From Roseibacillus sp. (GTDB taxonomy: Bacteria > Verrucomicrobiota > Verrucomicrobiae > Verrucomicrobiales > Akkermansiaceae), in assembly GCA_002723015.1 (NCBI GenBank), contig PBNG01000098.1, positions 1-15,739 on the forward strand: a stretch of 15,739 nucleotides of DNA, read 5' to 3'. Below are positions 1 through 6,998 of this stretch, in pieces. Position numbers and translations under genes: made by a program. The notes under the pieces are model-generated. The model worked only from the letters and a program-made list of their open reading frames with translations. It had not been told where the DNA came from and searched no databases. The first letter of the stretch is position 1, and every line of letters begins with the position of its first letter.

Positions 1-2
1 GC

Positions 3-284
3 GACCCTGAGAGCAATGGTAAAGGCAAGGAGACATCCACTCAGGGTCGCCAGGAGTCTCTCCTGGCGACCCTGAGTGGATGTCTCCTTGCCTTTACCAT
101 TGCTCTCGTTTTCCTCGACGGAGTCAATATTCCCTTTTCGCTTGGTACTTTCACGGTAGAGCTCACCCCTGCCATCGTTCTCACCGGGCTGGCAACGGCC
201 ATTGGCCTCGGGACGCTGGGGACACTTCCTCCGGCCCTGCGCTGCCTCCAGCCCTCCCTTCCTGTTGCCCTCCGCTCAGCCTGA
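3..284 (+). CDS. ABC transporter permease, FtsX/MacB type (3' end only)
   Basis: The frame ending in TGA at 282-284 reads as the C-terminus of an FtsX-domain ABC permease. It has the ESLLATLSG-type helix start, a hydrophobic segment ending in LVFLDG, a short periplasmic-looking loop, then a last helix with GLGTLGTLPPALR and a terminal PSLPVALRSA. The Pro-Ala-x-Arg helix cap followed by a proline-containing ALR ending is typical of MacB/LolE/YtrF permeases. The gene is truncated at the left edge. The frame is open to base 3, but the coding content before about base 50 lies in the left arm of the fold-back repeat and is probably not real. The ArsP-like permease starts 11 nt downstream, and an outer-membrane factor lies further along, so a MacAB-TolC-like or lipoprotein/metal exporter is plausible. 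The substrate is unknown. Confidence 0.7.
   Translation, partial: DPESNGKGKETSTQGRQESLLATLSGCLLAFTIALVFLDGVNIPFSLGTFTVELTPAIVLTGLATAIGLGTLGTLPPALRCLQPSLPVALRSA
9..107. repeat. Perfect inverted repeat (48-bp arms, 3-nt loop), probable contig-end fold-back
   Basis: Positions 9-56 are the exact reverse complement of 60-107, separated only by TCT at 57-59. The first 11 bases (1-11) also repeat 66-76 in direct orientation. The right arm continues smoothly into the coding frame of the ABC permease that ends at 284. The left arm therefore looks like a snap-back copy of coding sequence rather than an independent element. A short natural inverted repeat at the centre, CAGGAG-TCT-CTCCTG, encodes the family-like string QESLL and could have primed the fold-back. 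A genuine cruciform in the genome cannot be excluded from sequence alone. Confidence 0.95.
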
Positions 285-295
285 ATTTTTCAAAG

Positions 296-1375
296 ATGTC
301 CTCCTGCTGCTCTAACACCACACCCGAACCATCAGACCAGTCTCCCTGCTGCTCCCCGGGGCGCAAGGTTGACTGGCTCTTCTGGTTCTGCCTTGCTGCG
401 GTTGGAATCGCGTGCCTTGTTGACCTGCTCTTCCGAGACTCTCTCGCAGGAAGCAGAACTGGTGCCTTTGCCCATGGAGCCCTCGAGATGACAACGAGAA
501 TGTGGTGGGGCATTCTTCTGGGAATCGTAGCGGTAGGTGTTATCGGAATGATCCCGCGGCAGTTTATCACTGCCATTCTTGGCCCGGGAGGACGATTCAG
601 TGGCATCCTTCGCGCGTGCGGAGCAGGCCTGCTTCTGGATCTCTGCAACCACGGCATCCTGCTGGTGGCCACGAAACTGTACGAGAGAGGAGCCTCTCTC
701 GGTCAGGTCTTTGCCTTCCTGATTGCCAGTCCGTGGAATTCGCTCTCCACGACACTCATTCTCATCAGCCTGATCGGTCTCAAGTGGACCCTGACGATCG
801 TTCTACTCTCCGCAGTCATCGGTGTGACCACCGGACTGATTACGGAGTTGCTGGTGCGAACCGGATTTCTCGCAGCCAATCCCAACCAGAGGGACCTGCC
901 CTCTGGTTTTCGCTTCTGGGCCTCAGCGAGAGATCATTACAAAAATGCATCCTTTGATGGGGGCTTTTTCCTTAAACACGCGAGGCGTGCTTTTGTGGAG
1001 TCACGCATGATCCTCCGCTGGATCCTTCTGGGCATTGTTCTTCTTGCGACCCTCCGAGCGATCATGGATCCCTCAACCTTTGCCCAATGGTTTGGCCCTA
1101 CGGTGGCCGGACTCCTCCTCACGTTTCTCGCCGCTACCTTTATCGAGGTCTGCTCGGAGGGTTCCAGCCCGCTGGCCTCCGACTTCCTCAGCAGGGCGGA
1201 AGCACCAGGAAATGGATTCGCCTTCCTCATGGCAGGAGCTGCAACGGATTATACCGAGGTTCTCGCTCTCCGTGAGGCCACCAGATCCTGGAAGCTGGCC
1301 TTCGCCCTTCCCCTTCTGGCTTCTCCGCAGATCCTGCTCGTTGCCTTGATTCTCAACCAACCACTTCCCTTCTAG
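296..1375 (+). CDS. ArsP-like permease (PF03773/DUF318 type) with Cys-rich N-terminus
   Basis: This is a 359-residue multi-span membrane protein. It carries two related half-motifs typical of the ArsP_1/DUF318 permeases: one near residues 110-145 (an RGASLGQVFAFLIASPWNS segment) and one near 285-325 (EVCSEGSSPLASDF then GFAFLMAGAATDY). Family members export or move oxyanions, organoarsenicals or unidentified metal species across the inner membrane. The N-terminus before the first helix has two Cys pairs (Cys4-Cys5 and Cys18-Cys19), which suggests metal binding. I chose the ATG at 296 because the upstream in-frame extension (80-295) is antifunctional sequence read across the C-terminus of the ABC permease. 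No convincing Shine-Dalgarno sequence precedes it, so translation may be coupled to the gene before. The first motif copy lacks the usual GCG-like signature, so this is a divergent member and its substrate cannot be named. Confidence 0.82.
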   Translation: MSSCCSNTTPEPSDQSPCCSPGRKVDWLFWFCLAAVGIACLVDLLFRDSLAGSRTGAFAHGALEMTTRMWWGILLGIVAVGVIGMIPRQFITAILGPGGRFSGILRACGAGLLLDLCNHGILLVATKLYERGASLGQVFAFLIASPWNSLSTTLILISLIGLKWTLTIVLLSAVIGVTTGLITELLVRTGFLAANPNQRDLPSGFRFWASARDHYKNASFDGGFFLKHARRAFVESRMILRWILLGIVLLATLRAIMDPSTFAQWFGPTVAGLLLTFLAATFIEVCSEGSSPLASDFLSRAEAPGNGFAFLMAGAATDYTEVLALREATRSWKLAFALPLLASPQILLVALILNQPLPF

Positions 1376-1402
1376 TATTTCCAAGAACCACCCCGACCCA
1401 TA

Positions 1403-1981
1403 ATGATAAATCACTTCAGGACCCTTTTCACGATCGCTCTCTGTTTCGCAGTCACTTCATGTGGAGGTGGGGATGATGGGGAGTCAAGCAACCAAGGCCC
1501 CGTTTCCTCCGCTTCCGACGCCCTTGCGTCTCTACTTCTTCTCAAAGCACCAGAAGGAGCGATCACGATCACGGAGGCTCGTAAGAAACCAACCCCGGGA
1601 ACCAAGGTCACTGTTTCCGGCAAGGTGATGGGAAACGACAATCCGATCATCCAGTCCCGAGCCCTCCTGACTCTCGGGGATCCTACCAGGATTGACTCCT
1701 GCGACCTCAAACCCGGGGATGAGTGTCCGACTCCATGGGATGTCTGCTGTGCCGATCCGGATGTCGTCCGTGCCAGCATCGCGACAATTCAAGTCCTCGA
1801 CGAACACGGAAAACCCGTCAAAGCAGGGTTAAGAGGAGTAGGGGGACTGCAGGAACTCAGTAATCTGATCGTGGTGGGCGAAGTAGCCGAAGGGTCTAAT
1901 GCAGATAATTTTCTCGTCAACGCCACGGGCATTCATGTCGCTGCCGCTACCGCGGCCGGAATTACTACTACGAAAAAGTGA
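1403..1981 (+). CDS. Small lipoprotein with conserved-looking Cys motif
   Basis: This is a 192-residue lipoprotein precursor. It has a positively charged N-terminus, a hydrophobic core and a lipobox AVTSC with the lipidated Cys at residue 20, followed by a Gly/Asp/Ser linker to about residue 40. The folded part has β-rich sequence (KVTVSGKVMG) resembling an OB-fold. It contains a compact Cys cluster, DSCD then GDECPTPWDVCCADPD, with Cys at 100, 108, 115 and 116. I recall similar proteins from Verrucomicrobia and Planctomycetes but know of no assigned function. Four clustered cysteines between exporter genes suggest metal binding or disulfide stabilisation in the periplasm. It starts 27 nt after the permease stop, and its TGA overlaps the GTG start of the outer-membrane factor, so it belongs to the same operon. 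Confidence 0.82.
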   Translation: MINHFRTLFTIALCFAVTSCGGGDDGESSNQGPVSSASDALASLLLLKAPEGAITITEARKKPTPGTKVTVSGKVMGNDNPIIQSRALLTLGDPTRIDSCDLKPGDECPTPWDVCCADPDVVRASIATIQVLDEHGKPVKAGLRGVGGLQELSNLIVVGEVAEGSNADNFLVNATGIHVAAATAAGITTTKK

Positions 1982-3363
1982 CCCGACGTTTCCTAATTGC
2001 CGTCCTTCTGTGGACGCTACTGGCTTCGTGCTCGCAATTTTTCCCGAGGACAGAGCCCCGGGAAGCCCTGCCACAGCGGTCTGGCTGGAGGCATGCCCCG
2101 GCCTGGGCGCGTGCAGCCCTGCAGCAGGACTGGTGGACAGGCTTCGAGGATTCTGACCTCGATTCGCTCATTACTACTGCTCTCTCTCAAAATCCTGACC
2201 TGGGAGTCCTTCGAAAACGATTAGAACGTTCCCGGGCTCAGTCTCGGCAGGCCCGGTCCACCGCATGGCCCACCATCAACCTCAACAGCGGATTTCTTCC
2301 CGGCCGTGAGCAGAGCCGCGCAACGCAGTGGTCCCCATTGGATCTCGAGCCGTGGGCGAATCACGGATCCGTCTCCTGGGAATTGGATCTCTTTGGCCAA
2401 ATCAAGGCCGGAACCCGGGCCGCCCGGGAAGCAGAACGGGCCGCTCTCTGGGATCTTCACGCCGGCCGGCTCCTCGCCGCGGCCGCAGTCGCAGATGCCT
2501 ATTTCCGTATTCTCCGCCTCAATGAAGAGCGCACGCTGGTCGCAGGTTCTGTCTCTGCAAACAAAGAGATTCTCACCTTTCTGCAGGCACGGGAAGAAGC
2601 GGGACTTCTTTCAGAAACCTCCATCCTGCGCCAAGAGGCCGAGCACGAGAATCTTGCTCGCTCACTTCTCGACCTTGATCGCCTGCGTGGACTCGCCCTC
2701 CTGCAACTAGAAACTCTTTGCGGGGGAGAGCCTCTCTCCTCCCCCGACCGTCATCTTTCCGCCTGTCAAACTCCTCCCCTTCCCGCCCGGACCAGTTCAG
2801 CGGTTCTAGCACAACGTCCCGATATGCTGGCGGCCGAGGCACGAGTGCGGTCGGCCTTTGAAATCGAGGAGTCCATGCGACTTGGCCTCCTTCCCTCTCT
2901 CTCCCTGGGTGCAAATACAATGTCCCGGGGTCCCTCCCTCCTGTCCGATTTCCGCCAATGGATTGTCCATGCTGGACCAAGTCTAGACGTTCCCATCTAC
3001 GCCCCCTCCCGCATGGCAGGGGTGACTGCGGGACGAGCAGTAACTGACGAGGCTGCAGCCCTCTACCGGAAAAAAGCTCTTATCGCCTTCAGGGAAGTCG
3101 AGTCCTCCTACCTCAATCTTGGGAACCGGCACCATCAGCTTGAGGCCGCGAAACGCGAAGTGGTATTCCTCGAAAAGGCCCGCAGGAATACGACGGCAAC
3201 CTTTGAGAATGGACTCGTTTCCCAGATTGAGCTTCTTGAAAGTGAGCGTCGCAGTCTTGAGGGAAAGCGGCAGGAACTTGCGATCCGACATGCCCTCCTG
3301 AGAGACCACCTCGCACTAGTCAGGGCCCTCGGCGGTGGCAGCAAAAGAGATCTCCGGAAATAG
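1978..3363 (+). CDS. Outer-membrane efflux lipoprotein, NodT/TolC family
   Basis: This is a 461-residue outer-membrane factor. The N-terminus is a lipoprotein signal (LLASC, Cys18), as in NodT/OprM-type channels. The DWWTGFEDSDLDSLITTALSQNPDL segment is the classic family opening. Two long coiled-coil OEP repeats follow, with the β-strand phrase VSWELDLFGQI near residue 135. The second half has ALIAFREVESSYLNL and a final coiled coil containing FENGLVSQIELLESERR. The start is GTG at 1978, overlapping the TGA of the lipoprotein gene (GTGA), which implies translational coupling. The protein forms the outer-membrane duct of a tripartite exporter. No periplasmic adaptor (MacA/HlyD-like) is seen in the window, so it would lie upstream of the left edge or elsewhere. 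Confidence 0.93.
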   Translation: MTRRFLIAVLLWTLLASCSQFFPRTEPREALPQRSGWRHAPAWARAALQQDWWTGFEDSDLDSLITTALSQNPDLGVLRKRLERSRAQSRQARSTAWPTINLNSGFLPGREQSRATQWSPLDLEPWANHGSVSWELDLFGQIKAGTRAAREAERAALWDLHAGRLLAAAAVADAYFRILRLNEERTLVAGSVSANKEILTFLQAREEAGLLSETSILRQEAEHENLARSLLDLDRLRGLALLQLETLCGGEPLSSPDRHLSACQTPPLPARTSSAVLAQRPDMLAAEARVRSAFEIEESMRLGLLPSLSLGANTMSRGPSLLSDFRQWIVHAGPSLDVPIYAPSRMAGVTAGRAVTDEAAALYRKKALIAFREVESSYLNLGNRHHQLEAAKREVVFLEKARRNTTATFENGLVSQIELLESERRSLEGKRQELAIRHALLRDHLALVRALGGGSKRDLRK

Positions 3364-3449
3364 ATCCCGCGAAAATCCGGATCGATTTACTGGTCCTTTC
3401 GTGAGAAATTAAGAACCTCCCCGGCTTCAGACACCGCGAGGAAACAGCC

Positions 3450-4004
3450 ATGAAGATCTTCCAGAGTTCACGAAATAAATCCTTCGCCGGATGCTTGGCT
3501 AGCGTATGCATTACTGTCCTGTTGCAACCACTCGTCGCAGCACCAGATGACCATAAGCATCATGATCATAAGCATCATGACCATCACAAGGGCCACGACC
3601 ATGCCTCGATGGCGGGCCCGAATGGAGGTAAGGTACTTTATGAAGTTCATCCTCACGCAGAACTCTTCGTTACCAGAGACCGCAAACTTCAGATCACCTT
3701 CTTGAGCGAGACTGGCAAGGCAGTCTCCCCGGGACAGCATACGGTCAAGGCAATCTGTGGCAAACGAACACGCCCTACCCGGATGCAATTCAACCGCAGG
3801 GGTTACGCTTTTTTGTCCGGACAATCCTTACCCACCGGGAAAAAGATACCCACCGTCGTGCAAATCGGAAAGGGTTCCGGAAAAAAGCCAGTAATCATCC
3901 GACTCAACCTGGATCTCGAAACCTGTCCGGACTGCAAGAAGCCCAAATACGCATGTCTTCCTTCCGATTATAAAAAATCCCGAGCTACTCCCGGAAAACA
4001 ATAA
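3450..4004 (+). CDS. Exported histidine-rich metal-binding protein
   Basis: This is a 184-residue protein with a signal peptide (hydrophobic core about residues 12-28, likely cleavage near VAA-PDD). It is followed at once by a histidine tract at residues 35-51 that holds ten His interspersed with Asp and Lys. A small β-rich domain follows (GPNGGKVLYEVHPHAELFVT, then ITFLSETGKAVSPGQ). This resembles domains seen beside cation efflux systems, and the C-terminus has CPDC plus a further Cys (159, 162, 169). The expected role is periplasmic binding or buffering of Zn, Ni or Cu; the metal is not determinable here. GAGGAAA sits 7 nt before the ATG and is one of the few clear ribosome sites in the window. 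It lies 86 nt downstream of the efflux channel gene on the same strand, so it may be co-transcribed or have its own promoter. Confidence 0.78.
   Translation: MKIFQSSRNKSFAGCLASVCITVLLQPLVAAPDDHKHHDHKHHDHHKGHDHASMAGPNGGKVLYEVHPHAELFVTRDRKLQITFLSETGKAVSPGQHTVKAICGKRTRPTRMQFNRRGYAFLSGQSLPTGKKIPTVVQIGKGSGKKPVIIRLNLDLETCPDCKKPKYACLPSDYKKSRATPGKQ
3549..3578 (+). repeat. 15-bp coding tandem repeat (2 copies) in the His tract
   Basis: Two 15-bp units at 3549-3563 and 3564-3578 differ at one base (GAC versus GAT), and each encodes Asp-His-Lys-His-His. A third, diverged unit (Asp-His-His-Lys-Gly) follows. Copy number changes would lengthen or shorten the metal-binding tract in frame. Confidence 0.9.
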
Positions 4005-4011
4005 GGGAACT

Positions 4012-4737
4012 TTACCCGGGTCCCCGATTTGTCTGAAGGGCGACCGCCGCACTTTGCGTCCTGCGCAACAGGAAGATAGCGACTGCGAATCCAGCTGAGC
4101 CCATGACCATGGACATTACCATGATCTGGTAACGGACCGCTTCCATGGGGTCAGCTCCCGCGATGACCTGGCCCGTCATGATCCCAGGCAAAGACACCAG
4201 CCCCACTGCAAGAAAAGCATTGATCTGGGGAATCAATGCAGCATTCCAGGCAGTGTTCCGCGCGTGAATCACATTCTTTCCACTCCTACGTTCCGCGTCG
4301 AATCGCTCGGCACTGAGGGTCACCGCGGTCATCGCGTTGGCAAAGACCATGCCGGAAAGACTGATCGCATATTTGGGCTCATACCAGGGTTCGACAGCAA
4401 TCACTCCAAAAATCACAAGGATATATACCAGTCCACCTCCCAACCCGATGGCAAGGAGGGCATCGCGATAGGAGGCCCACCGCTGTTCCCTGACCGTACG
4501 AATGGAGATCCAGGAGGAGATCACGATCATGAAGGTGACCACGCCAAGGGTCACCCATGGGCTCCGAATCCCGAAGAGGAAGCTGAGGACATAGCCTATG
4601 GCGAACAACTGGAGCACCATCCTTCCTGTTGCCACCCAGAGGCTTCCCGCTCCTCCGCCCCACCGCAACGAAATCCAGCCTACCATAAGAATTGGAATCA
4701 GGGCGAATCCAAGGCGCCACAATGATATTTCGATCAT
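4012..4737 (-). CDS. fetB: FetB-type (UPF0014) ABC transporter permease
   Basis: This is a 241-residue inner-membrane protein with about seven predicted helices. It matches the UPF0014/YbbM family, whose E. coli member FetB works with the ATPase FetA in iron export and oxidative-stress resistance. Family-like phrases include ISSWISIRTVREQ around residues 73-86, LSGMVFANAMTAVTLSAERF, TAWNAALIPQINAFLAVGLVSLPGIMTGQVIAGADPMEAVRYQ split over residues 162-205, and the MVMSMVMGSAGFAVAIFLLRR end. It starts at an ATG without a strong ribosome site. No FetA-like ATPase gene is adjacent on either side, so this is an orphan permease that must recruit an ATPase encoded elsewhere. It converges with the His-rich gene, with only 7 nt between the stops. 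Confidence 0.9.
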   Translation of the reverse strand: MIEISLWRLGFALIPILMVGWISLRWGGGAGSLWVATGRMVLQLFAIGYVLSFLFGIRSPWVTLGVVTFMIVISSWISIRTVREQRWASYRDALLAIGLGGGLVYILVIFGVIAVEPWYEPKYAISLSGMVFANAMTAVTLSAERFDAERRSGKNVIHARNTAWNAALIPQINAFLAVGLVSLPGIMTGQVIAGADPMEAVRYQIMVMSMVMGSAGFAVAIFLLRRTQSAAVALQTNRGPG

Positions 4738-4835
4738 GGAACCATTCTCAGATTACACATCACGTCGCGCAATGCTGTTGATCGGTGAGATCCTGCTGGC
4801 AGGAGAGCCTCGAGCCGACCATCTTGGTGCGGCCA

Positions 4836-5561
4836 ATGCCTTCCGACTTTGAAGAAATCGACTATCAGGACACTCCTCTCGGACCTCTGATCCTCCGTCG
4901 ACGCCGGATGCGCTCCCTTGATGACCTCGAGGTCTACGAAATCATTCTCGGAACAGGATATCTCATGTCGAGCCTCTTCACGACGGTGGAAATCGCACTC
5001 GCGGACCTTGCTCTTGATCTCTTGAAGGAGAAACCTGGGGCGCTCTCTGTTGCGGTGGGTGGATTAGGGCTCGGATATACCGCGCAGGCAGCTCTGCGGG
5101 ATTCAAGAGTCTCACAACTTCTGGTCGTGGAAGCACTACCTGCCGTGATCGGGTGGCACCGGCAGAAACTCGTGCCACTGGGGAAAGAAATAACAACTGA
5201 TCCCCGGTGTCGCCTCGTGGAGGGAGACTTTTTCTCTCTTGCAGAAGGAGACGGGTTCGATCCCGGGAAGCCCGGACGCTGCTTCGACGCCATCCTCCTC
5301 GATATTGACCATTCTCCCCGAAACCTGATTCACGAGCGCCATCGGAACTTCTATTCATTGTCGGGTCTCAGGAAGCTCCGATCCTTCCTCAACCCTGGAG
5401 GAATTTTCGCAATGTGGTCAGACGATCCTCCAGACCACGATTTTGAAAACCTTCTTCAGGTCGTCTTTCCCTCTACCCAAAGCCGGGTTGTCACCTTTCC
5501 CAATCCACTCCAGGGAACCGAGTCGAGGAGTACGGTGTATCTTTCTCGATGCGGGGATTAG
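4836..5561 (+). CDS. Spermidine-synthase-like SAM-fold protein
   Basis: This is a 241-residue protein of the spermidine synthase/SAM-dependent methyltransferase superfamily. The nucleotide loop VGGLGLG is at about 74-80, the acidic residue ending strand 2 is Glu99, and the strand-4 segment DAILLDIDHSP is at 151-161. The late motif WSDDPPD (194-200) and the ending VVTFPNPLQG are typical of a bacterial subgroup annotated as spermidine synthase. I chose the ATG at 4836 because family similarity begins there. An in-frame GTG at 4785 would add 17 residues of non-family-like sequence, though an AGGAG at 4801-4805 sits between the two. The substrate is unproven. Its stop overlaps the stop of the next, convergent gene. 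Confidence 0.8.
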   Translation: MPSDFEEIDYQDTPLGPLILRRRRMRSLDDLEVYEIILGTGYLMSSLFTTVEIALADLALDLLKEKPGALSVAVGGLGLGYTAQAALRDSRVSQLLVVEALPAVIGWHRQKLVPLGKEITTDPRCRLVEGDFFSLAEGDGFDPGKPGRCFDAILLDIDHSPRNLIHERHRNFYSLSGLRKLRSFLNPGGIFAMWSDDPPDHDFENLLQVVFPSTQSRVVTFPNPLQGTESRSTVYLSRCGD

Positions 5562-6244
5562 AGAGTACGTAGCCGGATCTCTCCAGCCAATGCACTTCCC
5601 AAAACCCGCATGTTTCTACGCAGAAACCGACCAGCCCAACGCACCTCCCCCACGCTACTTCCCTGAATCAGGACCCGATTATGGTAGCTCTCAAACTCTA
5701 CGAGGATCCCCGGACCGGTCCGGACCATAGAAATCAGCCGCGGCCAGGAGAACCCCGGAGTTGGCAGGAGGTTGCTGATAATAATCCCTTCTCCTGTAAT
5801 TTTTTTTTGCATGAGGTCTGGCAGGAGCGAGATGGAAGCATCTGGTTTGACGACATCACCATTCTCGGAAACAGAGAGGTCCTCCACAATGACATCATAG
5901 AGGACCCGCTGTCGTCTCAGCCAGTCGACTGCATCCTCCCGATAAAAGCGAACGGGACCACACCACTCCGTCGCTATGCTCTCGAACAAACCAAACCCCT
6001 CGCTCCAGACGTCCACTCCCGCAATCTCTTGATCACAACCAAGCGCCCGCAGAGCTCCTACCATTCCTCCTCCCGAAAACCCAAGCATAGCCAACCGCGG
6101 CCCCCGTGCACAAAGCGCAACCGCTGAGGCCATAACGTCCCAGACACTATGAGTGGGCCCCGGGTAACAGGGTAATTCCGACAGGATACATCCATGTTCC
6201 TCGATGGTAAGCCTGTTCCCATGATACCTTTTCTGGATTGCCAT
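5558..6244 (-). CDS. Second spermidine-synthase-like protein, likely non-canonical
   Basis: This is a 228-residue protein with a Rossmann-type SAM-binding core. It has AMLGFSGGG at 52-60, strand 2 ending in GVDVW (Asp78), AVDWLRRQ at 105-112, and YDVIVEDLS at 116-124 in place of the Asp-x-x-Asp region used by true spermidine synthases. It is shorter than the roughly 280-300 residues of a classical spermidine synthase and lacks an obvious N-terminal β-domain. An aminopropyltransferase role is therefore doubtful and a methyltransferase-like function is equally possible. An A9 run lies in the coding strand at the MQKKITG codons. The 4-nt overlap with the preceding convergent gene is tail to tail. 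Upstream there is only a weak GGTGG before the ATG. Confidence 0.68.
   Translation of the reverse strand: MAIQKRYHGNRLTIEEHGCILSELPCYPGPTHSVWDVMASAVALCARGPRLAMLGFSGGGMVGALRALGCDQEIAGVDVWSEGFGLFESIATEWCGPVRFYREDAVDWLRRQRVLYDVIVEDLSVSENGDVVKPDASISLLPDLMQKKITGEGIIISNLLPTPGFSWPRLISMVRTGPGILVEFESYHNRVLIQGSSVGEVRWAGRFLRRNMRVLGSALAGEIRLRTL
5800..5808 (-). repeat. A9 homopolymer within coding sequence
   Basis: Nine T on the + strand (nine A in the mRNA of the SAM-fold gene) span the Gln-Lys-Lys-Ile codons. Such a run is prone to polymerase slippage and to sequencing error. The reading frame is intact across it here. Confidence 0.9.
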
Positions 6245-6330
6245 CTGCCACCAAGATCAAACCATGGGGCCACCGGGTCAACTTCTCATCCGTCGATAAA
6301 TGTTCGCTCCAGACTCGCCTTCTGACTCCA

Positions 6331-6336
6331 TATAAA
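6331..6336 (+). promoter_or_regulatory. Possible -10 element for the YceI-family gene
   Basis: TATAAA lies 30 nt before the ATG in an AT-richer pocket of the 121-bp intergenic region 6245-6365. No good -35 sits 16-18 nt upstream (TCCAGA at 6308-6313 is a poor match), so this is a weak call. Confidence 0.3.
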
Positions 6337-6365
6337 TAGGCTGTCAGTTCATCCTCTTATCTGTA

Positions 6366-6998
6366 ATGAAATTTTTCTCCCTGCCCGTAGTCTGTTTCCT
6401 CTGCGCTGCTGCTGTGTCCTGTAACAATCCAGCTGACCAGACTGAAGATGCCAAGGTAGGACCGGCCCTTGAGAAAAAAATCGACTCCGGACCCGGTGGA
6501 GCATCGAAGTGGACCTTCACGGAAAACTCTTACATCGAATTTACAGGATCAAAGGTCAATGGAGGGACACAGGTCGGACGTTTCACCAACATTTCGGGCC
6601 ACTTCACGATTATGGATGGGGAACCCGTAGGAAACGACCACGAGGTCACAATCAATATGGATGCCATCACTACAGAGAAGGAGAAACTCACGGCGCATCT
6701 TAAGAACGAAGACTTCTTTGATGTCCCTTCACACCCGGTCTCCAGCTATGATGTAACCTCCATTACAAAAACTGCAGAGGGCGAGTATGAGATTACGGGT
6801 AACCTGACGATGAGAGGCAAGACCAACAGTGTTACCTTTTCTGCCAGCGTACTGCAGTCCGAAACGACTGCAGCAATCAGGGCCAAGTTTGATCTCAAGC
6901 GCTACCAGTGGGACATCAACTTCAAGGGAGTTGGAGAGAATATCCTCAATGAAGAAGTCATTCTGGATTTCAATCTCGAAGCGACACCTCCGGACTAG
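6366..6998 (+). CDS. YceI-family lipoprotein
   Basis: This is a 210-residue lipoprotein: the signal ends in AVSC with lipidated Cys19, followed by an acidic/Gly linker. A YceI domain runs from about residue 49 to the end, with WTFTENSYIEFTGSKVNGG, then GRFTNISGHF, HLKNEDFFDVPSHPVSSYDV, and GNLTMRGKTNSVTFSA. YceI proteins are lipocalin-like β-barrels that bind polyisoprenoid or similar amphiphiles in the periplasm. Most are soluble; here the barrel is tethered to a membrane. The gene stands alone between convergent or divergent neighbours, so it is probably monocistronic. No ribosome site precedes the ATG. Confidence 0.92.
   Translation: MKFFSLPVVCFLCAAAVSCNNPADQTEDAKVGPALEKKIDSGPGGASKWTFTENSYIEFTGSKVNGGTQVGRFTNISGHFTIMDGEPVGNDHEVTINMDAITTEKEKLTAHLKNEDFFDVPSHPVSSYDVTSITKTAEGEYEITGNLTMRGKTNSVTFSASVLQSETTAAIRAKFDLKRYQWDINFKGVGENILNEEVILDFNLEATPPD

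Noticed and set aside
80..295. In-frame N-terminal extension of the ArsP-like permease beginning at 80
   Set aside because: The extension has no membrane-protein or family character and overlaps the C-terminus of the ABC permease, which reads well in another frame to 284. The ATG at 296 gives a normal protein.
5681..6127. 148-codon open frame opposite the second SAM-fold gene
   Set aside because: Its translation is low-complexity-like and motif-free, while the - strand frame has a Rossmann core.
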